Assembly (NCBI RefSeq): GCF_036038375.1
Contig: NZ_CP107935.1
Coordinates: forward strand, 3,658,001-3,722,000
Direction: 5' to 3'
Source of the DNA: Streptomyces sp. NBC_00414
GTDB lineage: Bacteria; Actinomycetota; Actinomycetes; Streptomycetales; Streptomycetaceae
DNA: 64,000 nucleotides
The translations under genes and the position numbers were made by a program. The first letter of the stretch is position 1. Every line of letters starts with the position of its first letter. This document shows, piece after piece, positions 8,685 through 16,864 of the stretch. Under the pieces are notes generated by a model. The model searched no databases and was not told the origin of the DNA. It saw nothing but the letters and a program-made list of their open reading frames with translations.

Positions 8685-10632
8685 CGGCACCCCCTCCCCG
8701 GCCGGTGTCCTGGCCGCTGCCGGTGCTCTGGTTCCTGCCGCGCCCTTCGACCACGGTGGCGCCCAGCATGCCCGCGAGGGCGGAGGGCAGGTTCCCGTAC
8801 GGTTCGCGCCCCGCGTCGACCACGACCGTCTGCAACCGGGTGCGGTCCATGCCCCTGACGTCCGTCGCGGCGTCCAACGCGTCCTCCACCCCTTCGGCGC
8901 CCACCGGGCCGACCAGCCTCCCCGTGTGACTGGCGCGCAGCGGGACGTTGCCGCGCCCGTCCGTGACCACGACCAGCCATGCCTCGGCGAGACCGCTGCC
9001 GTGCTGCCGGAAGGCACGGCGCAGGGCCCGTGCCGCCTGTTCGATGCCGTGGGCGAGCGGGCTCGCACGGCCCGGCGGCCGGTAGAGGGCGGCGAGGAGC
9101 CGCGGGTCGAGCACGCTGCGCAGGGCGAAGGACTCCGCCTTCAGTTCGTCCGCCGCCCGCGCGCCGCCGACCTCCACGACATGAACGGCGGCACGCATGG
9201 TGTAGGCCCACTGGAGGTACGGGGTGAGCGCGTCCTGCCAGTCCCAGTCCCCGCGGCACGTATGGTCCAGGACCAGGACCAGGAGGCGCTCCGGGGCTCC
9301 GGCCCGGACATGACTGTGCAGGTCGGCGGGTGTGACCGTGAAGCTTTCGGCACGCCGGACGCGCTGGTGCACCGCGGCCTCCCGCACGGTACGCACGTAG
9401 GCCAGATCGTTCAGGTCCCGGGCCCGTCGTGACCCGATGACGACTCCGCGCCGGGGGTCCGTGCCTGTCGTCCGCTGCCACGGGCTGCGCAGCGGGGCGA
9501 AGTCGGGCGGCACGTCCGCCCGGTCCTCCGGATAGGGCGTGCCGAAGACCGCCGGAGTGACGCCCGGGGCACTGCCGACGCCCTCGGCCGGCTCGGTCTC
9601 CAGCAGCGTCTGCCCGGGTTCGGCCCAACGGCGCTCGGCCTGGTCGCCCTGTCCGCGTCGCACGGTGTCGCCGCTCGGCTGCGGCACGGGGCGCCGCGGA
9701 ACCGGCGCGGGACGTGCCGGACCGGGCTCCGGTTCGGGCGGCTGCGGCGACTCGGTGGCGGTCAGGCCCATGAGCCGGGCCGCTTCGTCGCAGTGTGCGA
9801 CACCGGCCGTCTGTTCTCCCTGCAATGCGGCGAGCGCCCGGGCCAGCCGGGCGAGGGCGAGTTGTCTGCGCACGCCGGTGTCCGGACCGAGGAGACGGCC
9901 GACGTGGGTGATCACCTCGTCGGTCACGGTGACGGCGGGTGCGTCCTGTCCGCCGGCGGCCCGGGCGGCACTGTCGAGCCAGTCCGGCGGCAGGGAGCCG
10001 AGCAGCCCCTCCACGTCGGGGAGCCGAAGACCAGCGGCGGGCAGCCGGATGGCGAACCGGTCGAGCAGGTGGTTGCCGACCCGGCCGGCGTCGGCCGATC
10101 CGCAGGCCGCCAGCCAGCGGGCCCGGGGCCGGGCGGTCCGGCTCAGCCCGGCGTGCTCGACCACCGCCACGTCCGCACCCAGCAGTTGGACGGCGGCGCG
10201 CATTCCGGCGACGCTCAGACGGCACAGGTCCGGCACGGCGACCACGGGCGGAGGCGTCCCGGGCCGGTCGTCCGCCTGGATGAGCGGACCCGGCTGCATG
10301 TGGAAGGCGATGCCGTCGGCCTCCTGTCGCAGTAGGGCCCTGGTCCACAGGTCCTCGTCCCGGCTGGTGGCGCCCAGCATGACCAGCGGGGCTTCCGGCC
10401 GCCCCGCACCGGCCAGGATGCGGCGGAAGAGGCGGGCCACCGGGTCGAGCAGTTGGGGTTCCAGGTCGAACAGCAGCACACTGCAGAGCGCGGGGTCGAT
10501 CGCGGCGCAGACGAGGGCCCGGCACAGGCGCAGCGCGAGGCCGTCCGGCTGTTCCCCCTGCTCCTGTCGTGCCTCGCGCTCCGGCTCGGTGCCGGTGCGC
10601 GGATCGATGTCGTTCGGCGGCTCGGTGGACAT
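8674..10632 (-). CDS. BchD-like protein: degenerate AAA plus vWA domain
   Basis: This 652-aa protein looks like a chelatase D-subunit relative. The N-terminal 200 residues resemble an AAA module without a usable P-loop (late motif HLLDRFAIRLP). A Pro/Arg-rich linker follows, and then a C-terminal vWA domain from about residue 450. The vWA strand LVLVLDHT is followed by CR, so the metal-binding DxSxS motif reads D-H-T-C-R and both serines are lost. The later VVVTDGRGN loop (about 554) is kept. Such vWA proteins pair with a MoxR/BchI ATPase, and that ATPase is encoded 8 bases upstream. ATG 10632 is the first start after the MoxR stop. I infer a scaffold or adaptor of a MoxR-vWA remodelling complex; there is no sign of true magnesium chelation. 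Confidence 0.82.
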   Translation of the reverse strand: MSTEPPNDIDPRTGTEPEREARQEQGEQPDGLALRLCRALVCAAIDPALCSVLLFDLEPQLLDPVARLFRRILAGAGRPEAPLVMLGATSRDEDLWTRALLRQEADGIAFHMQPGPLIQADDRPGTPPPVVAVPDLCRLSVAGMRAAVQLLGADVAVVEHAGLSRTARPRARWLAACGSADAGRVGNHLLDRFAIRLPAAGLRLPDVEGLLGSLPPDWLDSAARAAGGQDAPAVTVTDEVITHVGRLLGPDTGVRRQLALARLARALAALQGEQTAGVAHCDEAARLMGLTATESPQPPEPEPGPARPAPVPRRPVPQPSGDTVRRGQGDQAERRWAEPGQTLLETEPAEGVGSAPGVTPAVFGTPYPEDRADVPPDFAPLRSPWQRTTGTDPRRGVVIGSRRARDLNDLAYVRTVREAAVHQRVRRAESFTVTPADLHSHVRAGAPERLLVLVLDHTCRGDWDWQDALTPYLQWAYTMRAAVHVVEVGGARAADELKAESFALRSVLDPRLLAALYRPPGRASPLAHGIEQAARALRRAFRQHGSGLAEAWLVVVTDGRGNVPLRASHTGRLVGPVGAEGVEDALDAATDVRGMDRTRLQTVVVDAGREPYGNLPSALAGMLGATVVEGRGRNQSTGSGQDTGRGGGAGEW

Positions 10633-10640
10633 CGTCTGTC

Positions 10641-11585
10641 TCAGCCCGCGTCGAAGAGGTCCTTGACACGGGCCTCGTCGTCGGAGACCCACTCGAACGT
10701 GCCACCGTGGGCGGTCTCGGGTCGGCGGTGCCGGAACGCCATCGGCAGTACCTGCCTGAGGTGGCCGGGCTCTACAACGTCCGCGCCTTCCAGGGCCGCG
10801 AGCGCACGGGCCGCCAGCGTCGCCACGATTTCCCCGCGTTGTCCGACGGCGTCCACCCGCTGGGCCACCTGGGCGCACAGATGGACCGCGTCGTCCGGGA
10901 CCCGCACCGTGTCCACCCGGTCCCTGGCGCGCTGCAGCCGGTCCCGGGTGGCGGCGTTGTCCCGCGCGGCCTCGGCCAGCCAGGGCGACTCGTCCTTCTT
11001 GTGCTCCTCGTCAAAGGTCAGCACGGTCTTTATCGTCCGGTGCCGGGCTTCCGTGTCCTGCTGCTGGGCGGCGACCATGAGCCCGAACCGGTCGAGCAAC
11101 TGCGGCCGCAGCCAGCCCTCTTCGGGATTCATCGTGCCCACCAGGCCGAAGGAGACCTGCCGGGCGGTGGCGAGCCCCTCCCGCTGCACGGACAGCACGC
11201 CGGTGGAGACGACATCGAGGATGACGTTGACGAGGTGGTCGTCGAGCAGGTTGACCTCGTCGATGTAGAGGAGCCCTTTCCCGGCGGCCTCTTCGAGCAG
11301 TCCCGGCTGGGGGCGGGCCTCGCCCCTCATCAGCGCCTCCAGCTCCCAGCCGCCGACCACCCGGTCATCGGTGGCGTTGATGGGTAGGGTGACGGGCAGC
11401 TCCGCGTGCGCCATCAGCGCGAAGGCACGGACGATCGTGGACTTGGCGGTGCCCCGCGCCCCGGCCATGAGGACACCGCCGATGCGCGGTGCCACGTAAT
11501 TCAGTTCGAGCGCCAGCTTGAGGTCGTTCTGCCCCACCACACGGCTGTAGGGAAGGATGCGTATGGCTCCGGTCGTACGGCTCAC
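10641..11585 (-). CDS. MoxR/BchI-type AAA+ ATPase
   Basis: This 314-aa AAA+ ATPase is related to magnesium-chelatase subunit I. Visible: Walker A GARGTAKS (about 41), Walker B LLYIDEVN (about 104), sensor region GTMNPEEG (about 149), and the arginine-finger segment LLDRFG. The family forms hexameric rings that remodel partner proteins bound to a vWA subunit, which is the next gene. The start is the GTG at 11585, with GAAGGGGG about 10 bases upstream. It overlaps the stop of the Trypco1-like gene by four bases (GTGA), so translation is coupled. Open frame continues upstream to 11792 but would bury the preceding gene. Confidence 0.9.
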   Translation of the reverse strand: MSRTTGAIRILPYSRVVGQNDLKLALELNYVAPRIGGVLMAGARGTAKSTIVRAFALMAHAELPVTLPINATDDRVVGGWELEALMRGEARPQPGLLEEAAGKGLLYIDEVNLLDDHLVNVILDVVSTGVLSVQREGLATARQVSFGLVGTMNPEEGWLRPQLLDRFGLMVAAQQQDTEARHRTIKTVLTFDEEHKKDESPWLAEAARDNAATRDRLQRARDRVDTVRVPDDAVHLCAQVAQRVDAVGQRGEIVATLAARALAALEGADVVEPGHLRQVLPMAFRHRRPETAHGGTFEWVSDDEARVKDLFDAG

Positions 11586-12001
11586 GAGTCGGTTCCCCCT
11601 TCGCTGCCCGGTAACGCCTCGGCCGGGGCGGCGGTCCGCCACCGGAACGTGACCTGCAGCTGTGCTTCGGCCCTGCTGGTGACCAACGCCGCCACTCCCG
11701 CGTCGACCTTTATGGACAACTGCATCTCGATCTCGTCCGGCCGCAGGTCGTCCGTCAGTTCGGCGAACCGGCCGACGGCCTGCGCGGCGCACCGCCGGGC
11801 CAGGTCCAGCCCGTCCGTGTAGGCGTCGTGGGCCACCTCCACGACACGCTGGGCGGCCCGCCCCCTGACCTCCTCGTCCCCGTAGACGGCCGCGAGGCCG
11901 CCGTCGGGACCGCCCCCGGCGCCCGGATCGAGATCCACCTCGACCTGGACGGGAATGGGTCCGTCCGCGCCCGCCGGAACGGGGCCCACCAGAATCACCA
12001 C
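11582..12001 (-). CDS. Trypco1-like (CU044_2847 family) small protein
   Basis: This 139-aa protein resembles the CU044_2847 / trypsin-co-occurring domain 1 family, short beta-rich proteins found beside trypsin-like, CHAT and vWA-MoxR conflict genes. Visible: an early PVQVEVD strand, a helical middle (QAVGRFAELTDDLRPDEIE), and a C-terminal pair of strands ending LQVTFRWRT. It probably acts as an adaptor rather than an enzyme. Two GTG codons in tandem (12001 and 11998) follow GGGGGGA; either can be the start. It opens the four- to five-gene run moxR-vWA-CHAT-TIR/TPR, in which each gene overlaps or nearly touches the next. Confidence 0.72.
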   Translation of the reverse strand: MVILVGPVPAGADGPIPVQVEVDLDPGAGGGPDGGLAAVYGDEEVRGRAAQRVVEVAHDAYTDGLDLARRCAAQAVGRFAELTDDLRPDEIEMQLSIKVDAGVAALVTSRAEAQLQVTFRWRTAAPAEALPGSEGGTDS

Positions 12002-12100
12002 ACGTCCCCCCGGTTCAACTCTCCGGTTTTCTGCGGTTGTTGACTGTCGGCTGTCGGACGGGAACTGGCTTCATTCCCCGGTGCATATGAAGGTATACGT

Positions 12101-12119
12101 CGGAGAGTTCACTTCTCCG
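12101..12119. terminator. Small hairpin after the first TIR-NTPase-TPR gene
   Basis: CGGAGA and TCTCCG arms are separated by 7 bases, just beyond the stop at 12122. The stem is short (6 bp) and there is no U-run, so this is a weak terminator or pausing candidate. The 120-bp gap 12002-12121 may also carry a promoter for the Trypco1-moxR run. Confidence 0.35.
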
Positions 12120-12121
12120 GC

Positions 12122-15100
12122 TCAGGTGTTCTGCGGTTCGAAGTCCCAGAAGGGCCGTCTGCGGGAACGGGCGGACACCACCTGGGGATGCTGGGCGCCG
12201 AAAGTGGCGGTCAGGTCCGTCAGCGCTTCCTGCTCGATCTTGTCAGCCTGCCGGCTGCTTCTGAGACCCCGCAGGTCGTCCGCGTGAGCGACGCGTGCGC
12301 AGAGGGTCAGGGGATGAGTGCGGCCCAGGGTCTCGGTGGCCCTGGCGACGGTGCCGGAGCTGAGTTCGGCTGCCCCGTCGAAGTTTCCCATGGTCTTGCG
12401 TACCGCGGAGGCGTTGACAGCACAGCCCAGCGTCCAGGGGTGGTCCTTGCCCACGGCGGCGGTCAGGCCTGTCAGCGCCTGTTCGGCCGATGCGTGGGCC
12501 TGATCGCGTTCACCCACCTCGTGGAGGACCAGTGCGTGGTTCGCCCGGGCCCCCGCGATGCAGGGATGCCCGTCGGGCAGCATCACCTCGTAGCGGGCGA
12601 GCACGGATTCGCTGGAAGCACGGGCCTCGTCGATCTCACCGTGACGACGGACGAAACAACTGTGACTGGACGTGATGATCAGTGTGGACGGATTCGTCTC
12701 CCCCAGGACGCGCTCGCTGCGTTCCCGCAGGCCGGCGAGGAGTGCTCCGCCTTCTCGCCGGTCTCCGCCGTCGTACAGACACAGTGCCAGGTTGTGCTCG
12801 GCCAGAAGAGTCCAGCTGTGGTCGGCTCCTACGGCTTTCCTCAACTCACGTGCGTTCTCCCGCTGGATCGATACGGCCATCTTGTACTGGCCCAGCAGGC
12901 GGAGGTCCAACGCGTAGCGGCTCTCGGACCACAGCGTCTCCGCGTGCCCCGGCCCCCGCTTCACCCGCAGTTCCTCCCACGTGCGCCGGTCCTGTTCCCG
13001 CGCCTCCTCGTACCGGCCGAGAAGGCGCAGGGAGACCGCGATGTTGTTCTCGGCGCGCAAGGTCGTCACGGAGTTCTCGCTCAGCGAGCTGCGGCACATC
13101 CGGGCGGACCACCGGGAGAGTTCCAGTGATTCCTCGTACCGGCCGAGCGCGCGCAGGTCGGCCCCCAGCCCGTTGACCGCGCGCAGGTACGCCAACGAAT
13201 CCTCTCCCTGCGCCTCCTTCAGGTACTCCACAGCCTCGCGCACGAGGGTTTCCGAGCGCTGGTAGTCGCCCACCGCACGCAGGAGGTTGGCGTAGTGGTG
13301 AGCCGCGTCCCAGACCTTCGGGTGGTTCTCACCGAGCAGGGCGCGCCATGCCTCCACGGCACGCTCACCAAGTTCGATACCGGTCGCGTACTCACCCGAG
13401 CTGTACATGTAGCGGAGGCTGTTGAGAATGAGGCGCTGCGCCCCGCGGTCCTTGCTTCCCAGTACATCCGCGTACTTGAGATGTGGCACGAGTTGGGCGT
13501 AGCTGTCCCACGATCCGCGGTTGTCCGGGCTGTTCGGGTCAGCCGTCACCAGCGCCCGTCGCACCACGTCGACGAAGAGCGCACGATCCTCGTCCGGCAT
13601 GTTCTGGCGCACGATCTGGTGAACCATCCGGTGCAGGTAGAAGGGTTCGTCCGGGGCGTCGACCTCGTCGGCTTCCTCGGCCTCGACAGCCCGGGGTTCC
13701 TCGGGGATGACGGAATAGCGCTGCAGTTGTCCGACCGCTTTCGCCCACACCTGCTGGTCCTTCAGCAGACTGGTGACCCGTTCGGGCAGGCCGTCGGTCG
13801 ACACCTTCCTGAGCAGGCTCACGGGAATGAGTCCCGGCGCGAAAAAAGAACTCAGCCGCAACAGGTCAACCGATTCCGGAACCGCCTCGTACAGCTTCTT
13901 GAGCAGTATCGACCAGGCACGCTGGAAGGGCATGGGGAAGTCAGCGGACACGCGCACCACGTTCTGATCGATGTTGCCGGCCAGCAGCTCGACGTACTGA
14001 GCGACGGACATGTCGGAGTCGTTGAGCCAGCCGGCGGTCTGGTCCAGTACCAGGGGGAGGTCTTCCAGCGCTTCCGCGAGCTGACCCGCTTCAACCCTGG
14101 TCAGCCGCGGGGCACGGCGGCTGACGAAGGCCACCGACTCCTCGCGGTCGTACACCGGCACTTCCAGCAGCCGGCTGTTGTGTTCCCGCCACTGCGGGTT
14201 GCGCGAAGTGATCAGGACGTGGCCGGTGCCGGTCGGCACGAGACCCGAGATCTGCTCCGGTTCGTCGGCGCCGTCCAGGACCAGCAGCCACTTCACGTAC
14301 GGGGTGCCCCGGCGCAGCGCGTCACGCACCGCGCGCAGCCTCTCCCCGTAGTCGGCGCCGGTGGACAGCCCGAGCCTCGGCGCGAGTTCCGCGAGGGTGC
14401 GCCGGTAGACGGCCCGCGTCTCGGCGCGCACCCACCAGACGACGTCGTACTCGAGACAGAAGCGGTACACGAACTCCGCGGCCAGCTGGCTCTTGCCCAC
14501 TCCGGGCATGCCGTGGAAGGTCACGACGCCCGTGCCCGTCTCGGCATCCTGCAACAGCTCGTACGCGTCGTTCAGCAGCTCCTCCCGTCCGGTGAAACGG
14601 GTGTTGCGGCTCGGTACCGTCGGCCCCCAGATCTCCGGAGAGGCGGTCGGGAAGCGCGGTGCCCGCTGCGCGCCGGCACGGGGCTCAGGCACGGGCCGAC
14701 GGAGCAGGTCCAGCCGGTCGAGGCGGTCGAACACCCGGCGCTCGGCTTCCTCCGACCCCACGCTCAGGTCCGTGGCGGCGAGTACGGCGGTCGCCGTCGG
14801 CACCGGTTCCGCGGTGACCAGAACCGCGGCGAACCGCTCCGGATCGGGAGCCACCACCTCACGAAGCGCGATGTTCCACTCCTCGTGCGTCCGCGGTCCG
14901 AGCTGGAAGTACCACTTGCTGAGGATGATGAGGATGCGTCCCCGGGCGAGCTTCAGGTCCCGCAGGTGGTCCGACAGCGGGATCTCCAAAGAACCCGCCC
15001 ACCGCTGGTACACGACATGCAGCCCGCGGCGTTCGAGCACGTGGCCGATCCACGCCGCCCAGGCCCGGTCGTAACCGGCGAAGCTGATCGTGACGGAGTC

Positions 15101-15151
15101 CTCGCGGGCATGCCTGTGAGCCGCTCCGGCCGACGCGCGGCTTTCAGACAT
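12122..15151 (-). CDS. fxsT: TIR-NTPase-TPR protein (FxsT type)
   Basis: This 1009-aa protein matches the FxSxx-COOH system tetratricopeptide repeat family. A TIR-like domain starts near residue 18 (VTISFAGYDRAWAAWIG). The NB-ARC/STAND module has P-loop GMPGVGKSQ (about 213) and Walker B WLLVLDGADEP (about 287). TPR repeats cover about 580-960; many start with an ALGRYEES- or LLGRYEEA-like helix. The catalytic Glu expected of an NAD-cleaving TIR cannot be assigned by eye, so the TIR may only be structural. The start ATG 15151 has GGGGGAGG seven bases upstream. A 16-bp palindrome and an AT-rich leader precede it, so this gene probably has its own promoter, separate from fxsA-fxsB-hydroxylase. 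Confidence 0.9.
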   Translation of the reverse strand: MSESRASAGAAHRHAREDSVTISFAGYDRAWAAWIGHVLERRGLHVVYQRWAGSLEIPLSDHLRDLKLARGRILIILSKWYFQLGPRTHEEWNIALREVVAPDPERFAAVLVTAEPVPTATAVLAATDLSVGSEEAERRVFDRLDRLDLLRRPVPEPRAGAQRAPRFPTASPEIWGPTVPSRNTRFTGREELLNDAYELLQDAETGTGVVTFHGMPGVGKSQLAAEFVYRFCLEYDVVWWVRAETRAVYRRTLAELAPRLGLSTGADYGERLRAVRDALRRGTPYVKWLLVLDGADEPEQISGLVPTGTGHVLITSRNPQWREHNSRLLEVPVYDREESVAFVSRRAPRLTRVEAGQLAEALEDLPLVLDQTAGWLNDSDMSVAQYVELLAGNIDQNVVRVSADFPMPFQRAWSILLKKLYEAVPESVDLLRLSSFFAPGLIPVSLLRKVSTDGLPERVTSLLKDQQVWAKAVGQLQRYSVIPEEPRAVEAEEADEVDAPDEPFYLHRMVHQIVRQNMPDEDRALFVDVVRRALVTADPNSPDNRGSWDSYAQLVPHLKYADVLGSKDRGAQRLILNSLRYMYSSGEYATGIELGERAVEAWRALLGENHPKVWDAAHHYANLLRAVGDYQRSETLVREAVEYLKEAQGEDSLAYLRAVNGLGADLRALGRYEESLELSRWSARMCRSSLSENSVTTLRAENNIAVSLRLLGRYEEAREQDRRTWEELRVKRGPGHAETLWSESRYALDLRLLGQYKMAVSIQRENARELRKAVGADHSWTLLAEHNLALCLYDGGDRREGGALLAGLRERSERVLGETNPSTLIITSSHSCFVRRHGEIDEARASSESVLARYEVMLPDGHPCIAGARANHALVLHEVGERDQAHASAEQALTGLTAAVGKDHPWTLGCAVNASAVRKTMGNFDGAAELSSGTVARATETLGRTHPLTLCARVAHADDLRGLRSSRQADKIEQEALTDLTATFGAQHPQVVSARSRRRPFWDFEPQNT

Positions 15152-15165
15152 GCAGCGGCCTCCCC

Positions 15166-15181
15166 CGCGTTTCGAAACGCG
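15166..15181. promoter_or_regulatory. 16-bp perfect palindrome upstream of fxsT
   Basis: CGCGTTTCGAAACGCG is its own reverse complement and lies directly before the ribosome-binding site of the TIR-NTPase-TPR gene. The core cgtttcga recurs at 15247-15254. It looks like an operator for a dimeric regulator. No regulator gene is adjacent. Confidence 0.55.
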
Positions 15182-15373
15182 TGCAGCCTAGACGCCTGTA
15201 ACGCATACGGGAACTCACCAACAGGCCTTTTTTAAAAGGAAGTTGACGTTTCGAGCGCTCCTGTTGACACAACTTGAACACATCGCCCCACGCGTATCAT
15301 TTTTCATCCAATTACCTATCAATTGTGACTCTTTTGGGTATGCAATATCCTTTCGGACACGCAATTTGTTCGC
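15182..15373. other. AT-rich promoter region inside the Fxs block
   Basis: This gap between the hydroxylase gene and fxsT is much richer in A and T than its surroundings, with runs such as ccttttttaaaagg and long stretches of low GC around 15295-15375. No coding frame is convincing. I expect it to contain the fxsT promoter (minus strand), but I could not fix a -35/-10 pair with confidence. Confidence 0.5.
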
Positions 15374-16864
15374 TCATTCGGAGGGCGCACGGGAGCGCAG
15401 CCAGCGCGCGCGAGCGGTGTTCACGGCCGCTTCGGCTCGGATCCGCGCACCGGCGGGAGGGGGATTCTCACTCATCCGCTCGCACTCACCGGCCAGCTGA
15501 TCGACCAGCCGGCGCCCCGACGACGTGAGGGAGCCCGCCCCCGCGACCACCGGCAGTGTCACCCGCACCTGCTCCCGGTAGCGGGCGTGCTCGCGCCAGG
15601 CCGCTTCCCGCTGTCCGGTGCCGGCCGCGACGGTCAGCGCACACCTCTGGAAGAAGTCCGCGAGCGCCACATGGCTGTACACCCCCTGCAGCAGCCCCTC
15701 GTACGGTCGTGGATCCGGCCGCCACGGAGCGAAGTACCGTTCCTGCGGCCCTTCTCGGTGCAGCACCACCATGTCGCTGAGAGCGGCGAGCTTGGCGTGC
15801 TGCACCTCGTGCACGAGGGTCGCCGCGAAGGTGGCGGGGGTCGGCGGCGTGCTGCTGAGCACGGCTCCGAACGCCTCCCGCCGGGTCCCGCTGCAGCTTC
15901 CCGTCGCCCGCCCCGGCCCCCCGGGGTCCGCCGGTGTGACCAGTGGCACCAGGCAACGCAGGAGCGCGGCGACCTCCGTGACCCGGTGCTCGCCCCCGAG
16001 CCGGAGCATCGGCAGCACCCCCGCCCAGGAGCGGAGCCACCGCTTTCGTTCGGCCCCGCCAAGAGTCGCCGGCCCGCTCAGCCCCTGGCGGTGAAGGTCG
16101 CCGTGCACCATGCGGTAGGGATCGAGGTCGTCGAGGGGAACGGGAGCGGAGCCGGGCAGCAGACCCGGCAGGCTGCGGGCCGGAACCCAGGAGCCGGCCG
16201 GGCAGTGTGTGGCCGCACTGACGCCGATGTCCGTTCCGGTTCCGTTCCTCTCCCGCACCACGACATCGGCACAGCCGTGCCGGCGCAGAACGGTACGGCC
16301 GTCACGGTGGACCACGTCGACGGTCACCTCCCCCGGCTCAGCCGTACGCAACGCCCCGAGCGACGGCAGGTACAACGTGCCGCCGGTCGCGGTCAGCCGT
16401 ACGGAGAAGGGCACCCCGGCCCGTACCGCGGCCGCGGCGGCGAGCGCACTGAAGTGGGCGAGCCCGCGGCGCATGGTGTCGGCCTGGTGTCGACGCGTCA
16501 TACGGGAGGCGGGTACGGCACCGAGTGCGCGCAGGCAGCTCCGGCCCCAGGGACCGACGAGCGGATGGAGGAGCCGGGCAAGGGCGGAGGACCGGCGGCC
16601 GGCGCCTTCCTCACCATGTGTCAGGAATTCCGCCCCTGTCCCGTTGTCCGCCTCCTCCAGTAACGACCAGTCCTCCCTCAGCCGGTCGCGCAGCGGTCGG
16701 GGGCACACCTCCGGATCGGCCACCTCGACGGCGTCCAGGATCGCCCGGAGCAGGAGCAGGCGCCGTACGTACTGATCTCTCTGCAGAAGGGCGAGCGTGT
16801 CGGGTCCGCCTGCTGTGCGGCCCAGTTCGCTCAAGGCCCGCTCGGTCAGCGCCGACGGGATCAA
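15374..16864 (-). CDS. aKG-HExxH-type peptide beta-hydroxylase
   Basis: This 496-aa protein belongs to the family of HExxH-motif proteins found with FxsA/FxsB, now regarded as alpha-ketoglutarate- and iron-dependent peptide beta-hydroxylases. The motif is LVHEVQHAKL near residue 350, in a C-terminal domain that otherwise looks alpha-helical. It would hydroxylate a side chain of the FxsA core after or before cyclophane formation. The start is a TTG at 16864: the ideal site GGAGGAG lies seven bases upstream, and TTGA overlaps the FxsB stop by four bases. Longer starts to 17377 would lie inside fxsB. Tight coupling shows it is made together with the maturase. Confidence 0.86.
   Translation of the reverse strand: MIPSALTERALSELGRTAGGPDTLALLQRDQYVRRLLLLRAILDAVEVADPEVCPRPLRDRLREDWSLLEEADNGTGAEFLTHGEEGAGRRSSALARLLHPLVGPWGRSCLRALGAVPASRMTRRHQADTMRRGLAHFSALAAAAAVRAGVPFSVRLTATGGTLYLPSLGALRTAEPGEVTVDVVHRDGRTVLRRHGCADVVVRERNGTGTDIGVSAATHCPAGSWVPARSLPGLLPGSAPVPLDDLDPYRMVHGDLHRQGLSGPATLGGAERKRWLRSWAGVLPMLRLGGEHRVTEVAALLRCLVPLVTPADPGGPGRATGSCSGTRREAFGAVLSSTPPTPATFAATLVHEVQHAKLAALSDMVVLHREGPQERYFAPWRPDPRPYEGLLQGVYSHVALADFFQRCALTVAAGTGQREAAWREHARYREQVRVTLPVVAGAGSLTSSGRRLVDQLAGECERMSENPPPAGARIRAEAAVNTARARWLRSRAPSE

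Noticed and set aside
10632..10641. True magnesium chelatase pair
   Set aside because: The ATPase and vWA proteins resemble BchI/BchD, but there is no H subunit or porphyrin gene, the vWA metal site is degenerate, and the neighbours are conflict-type genes.
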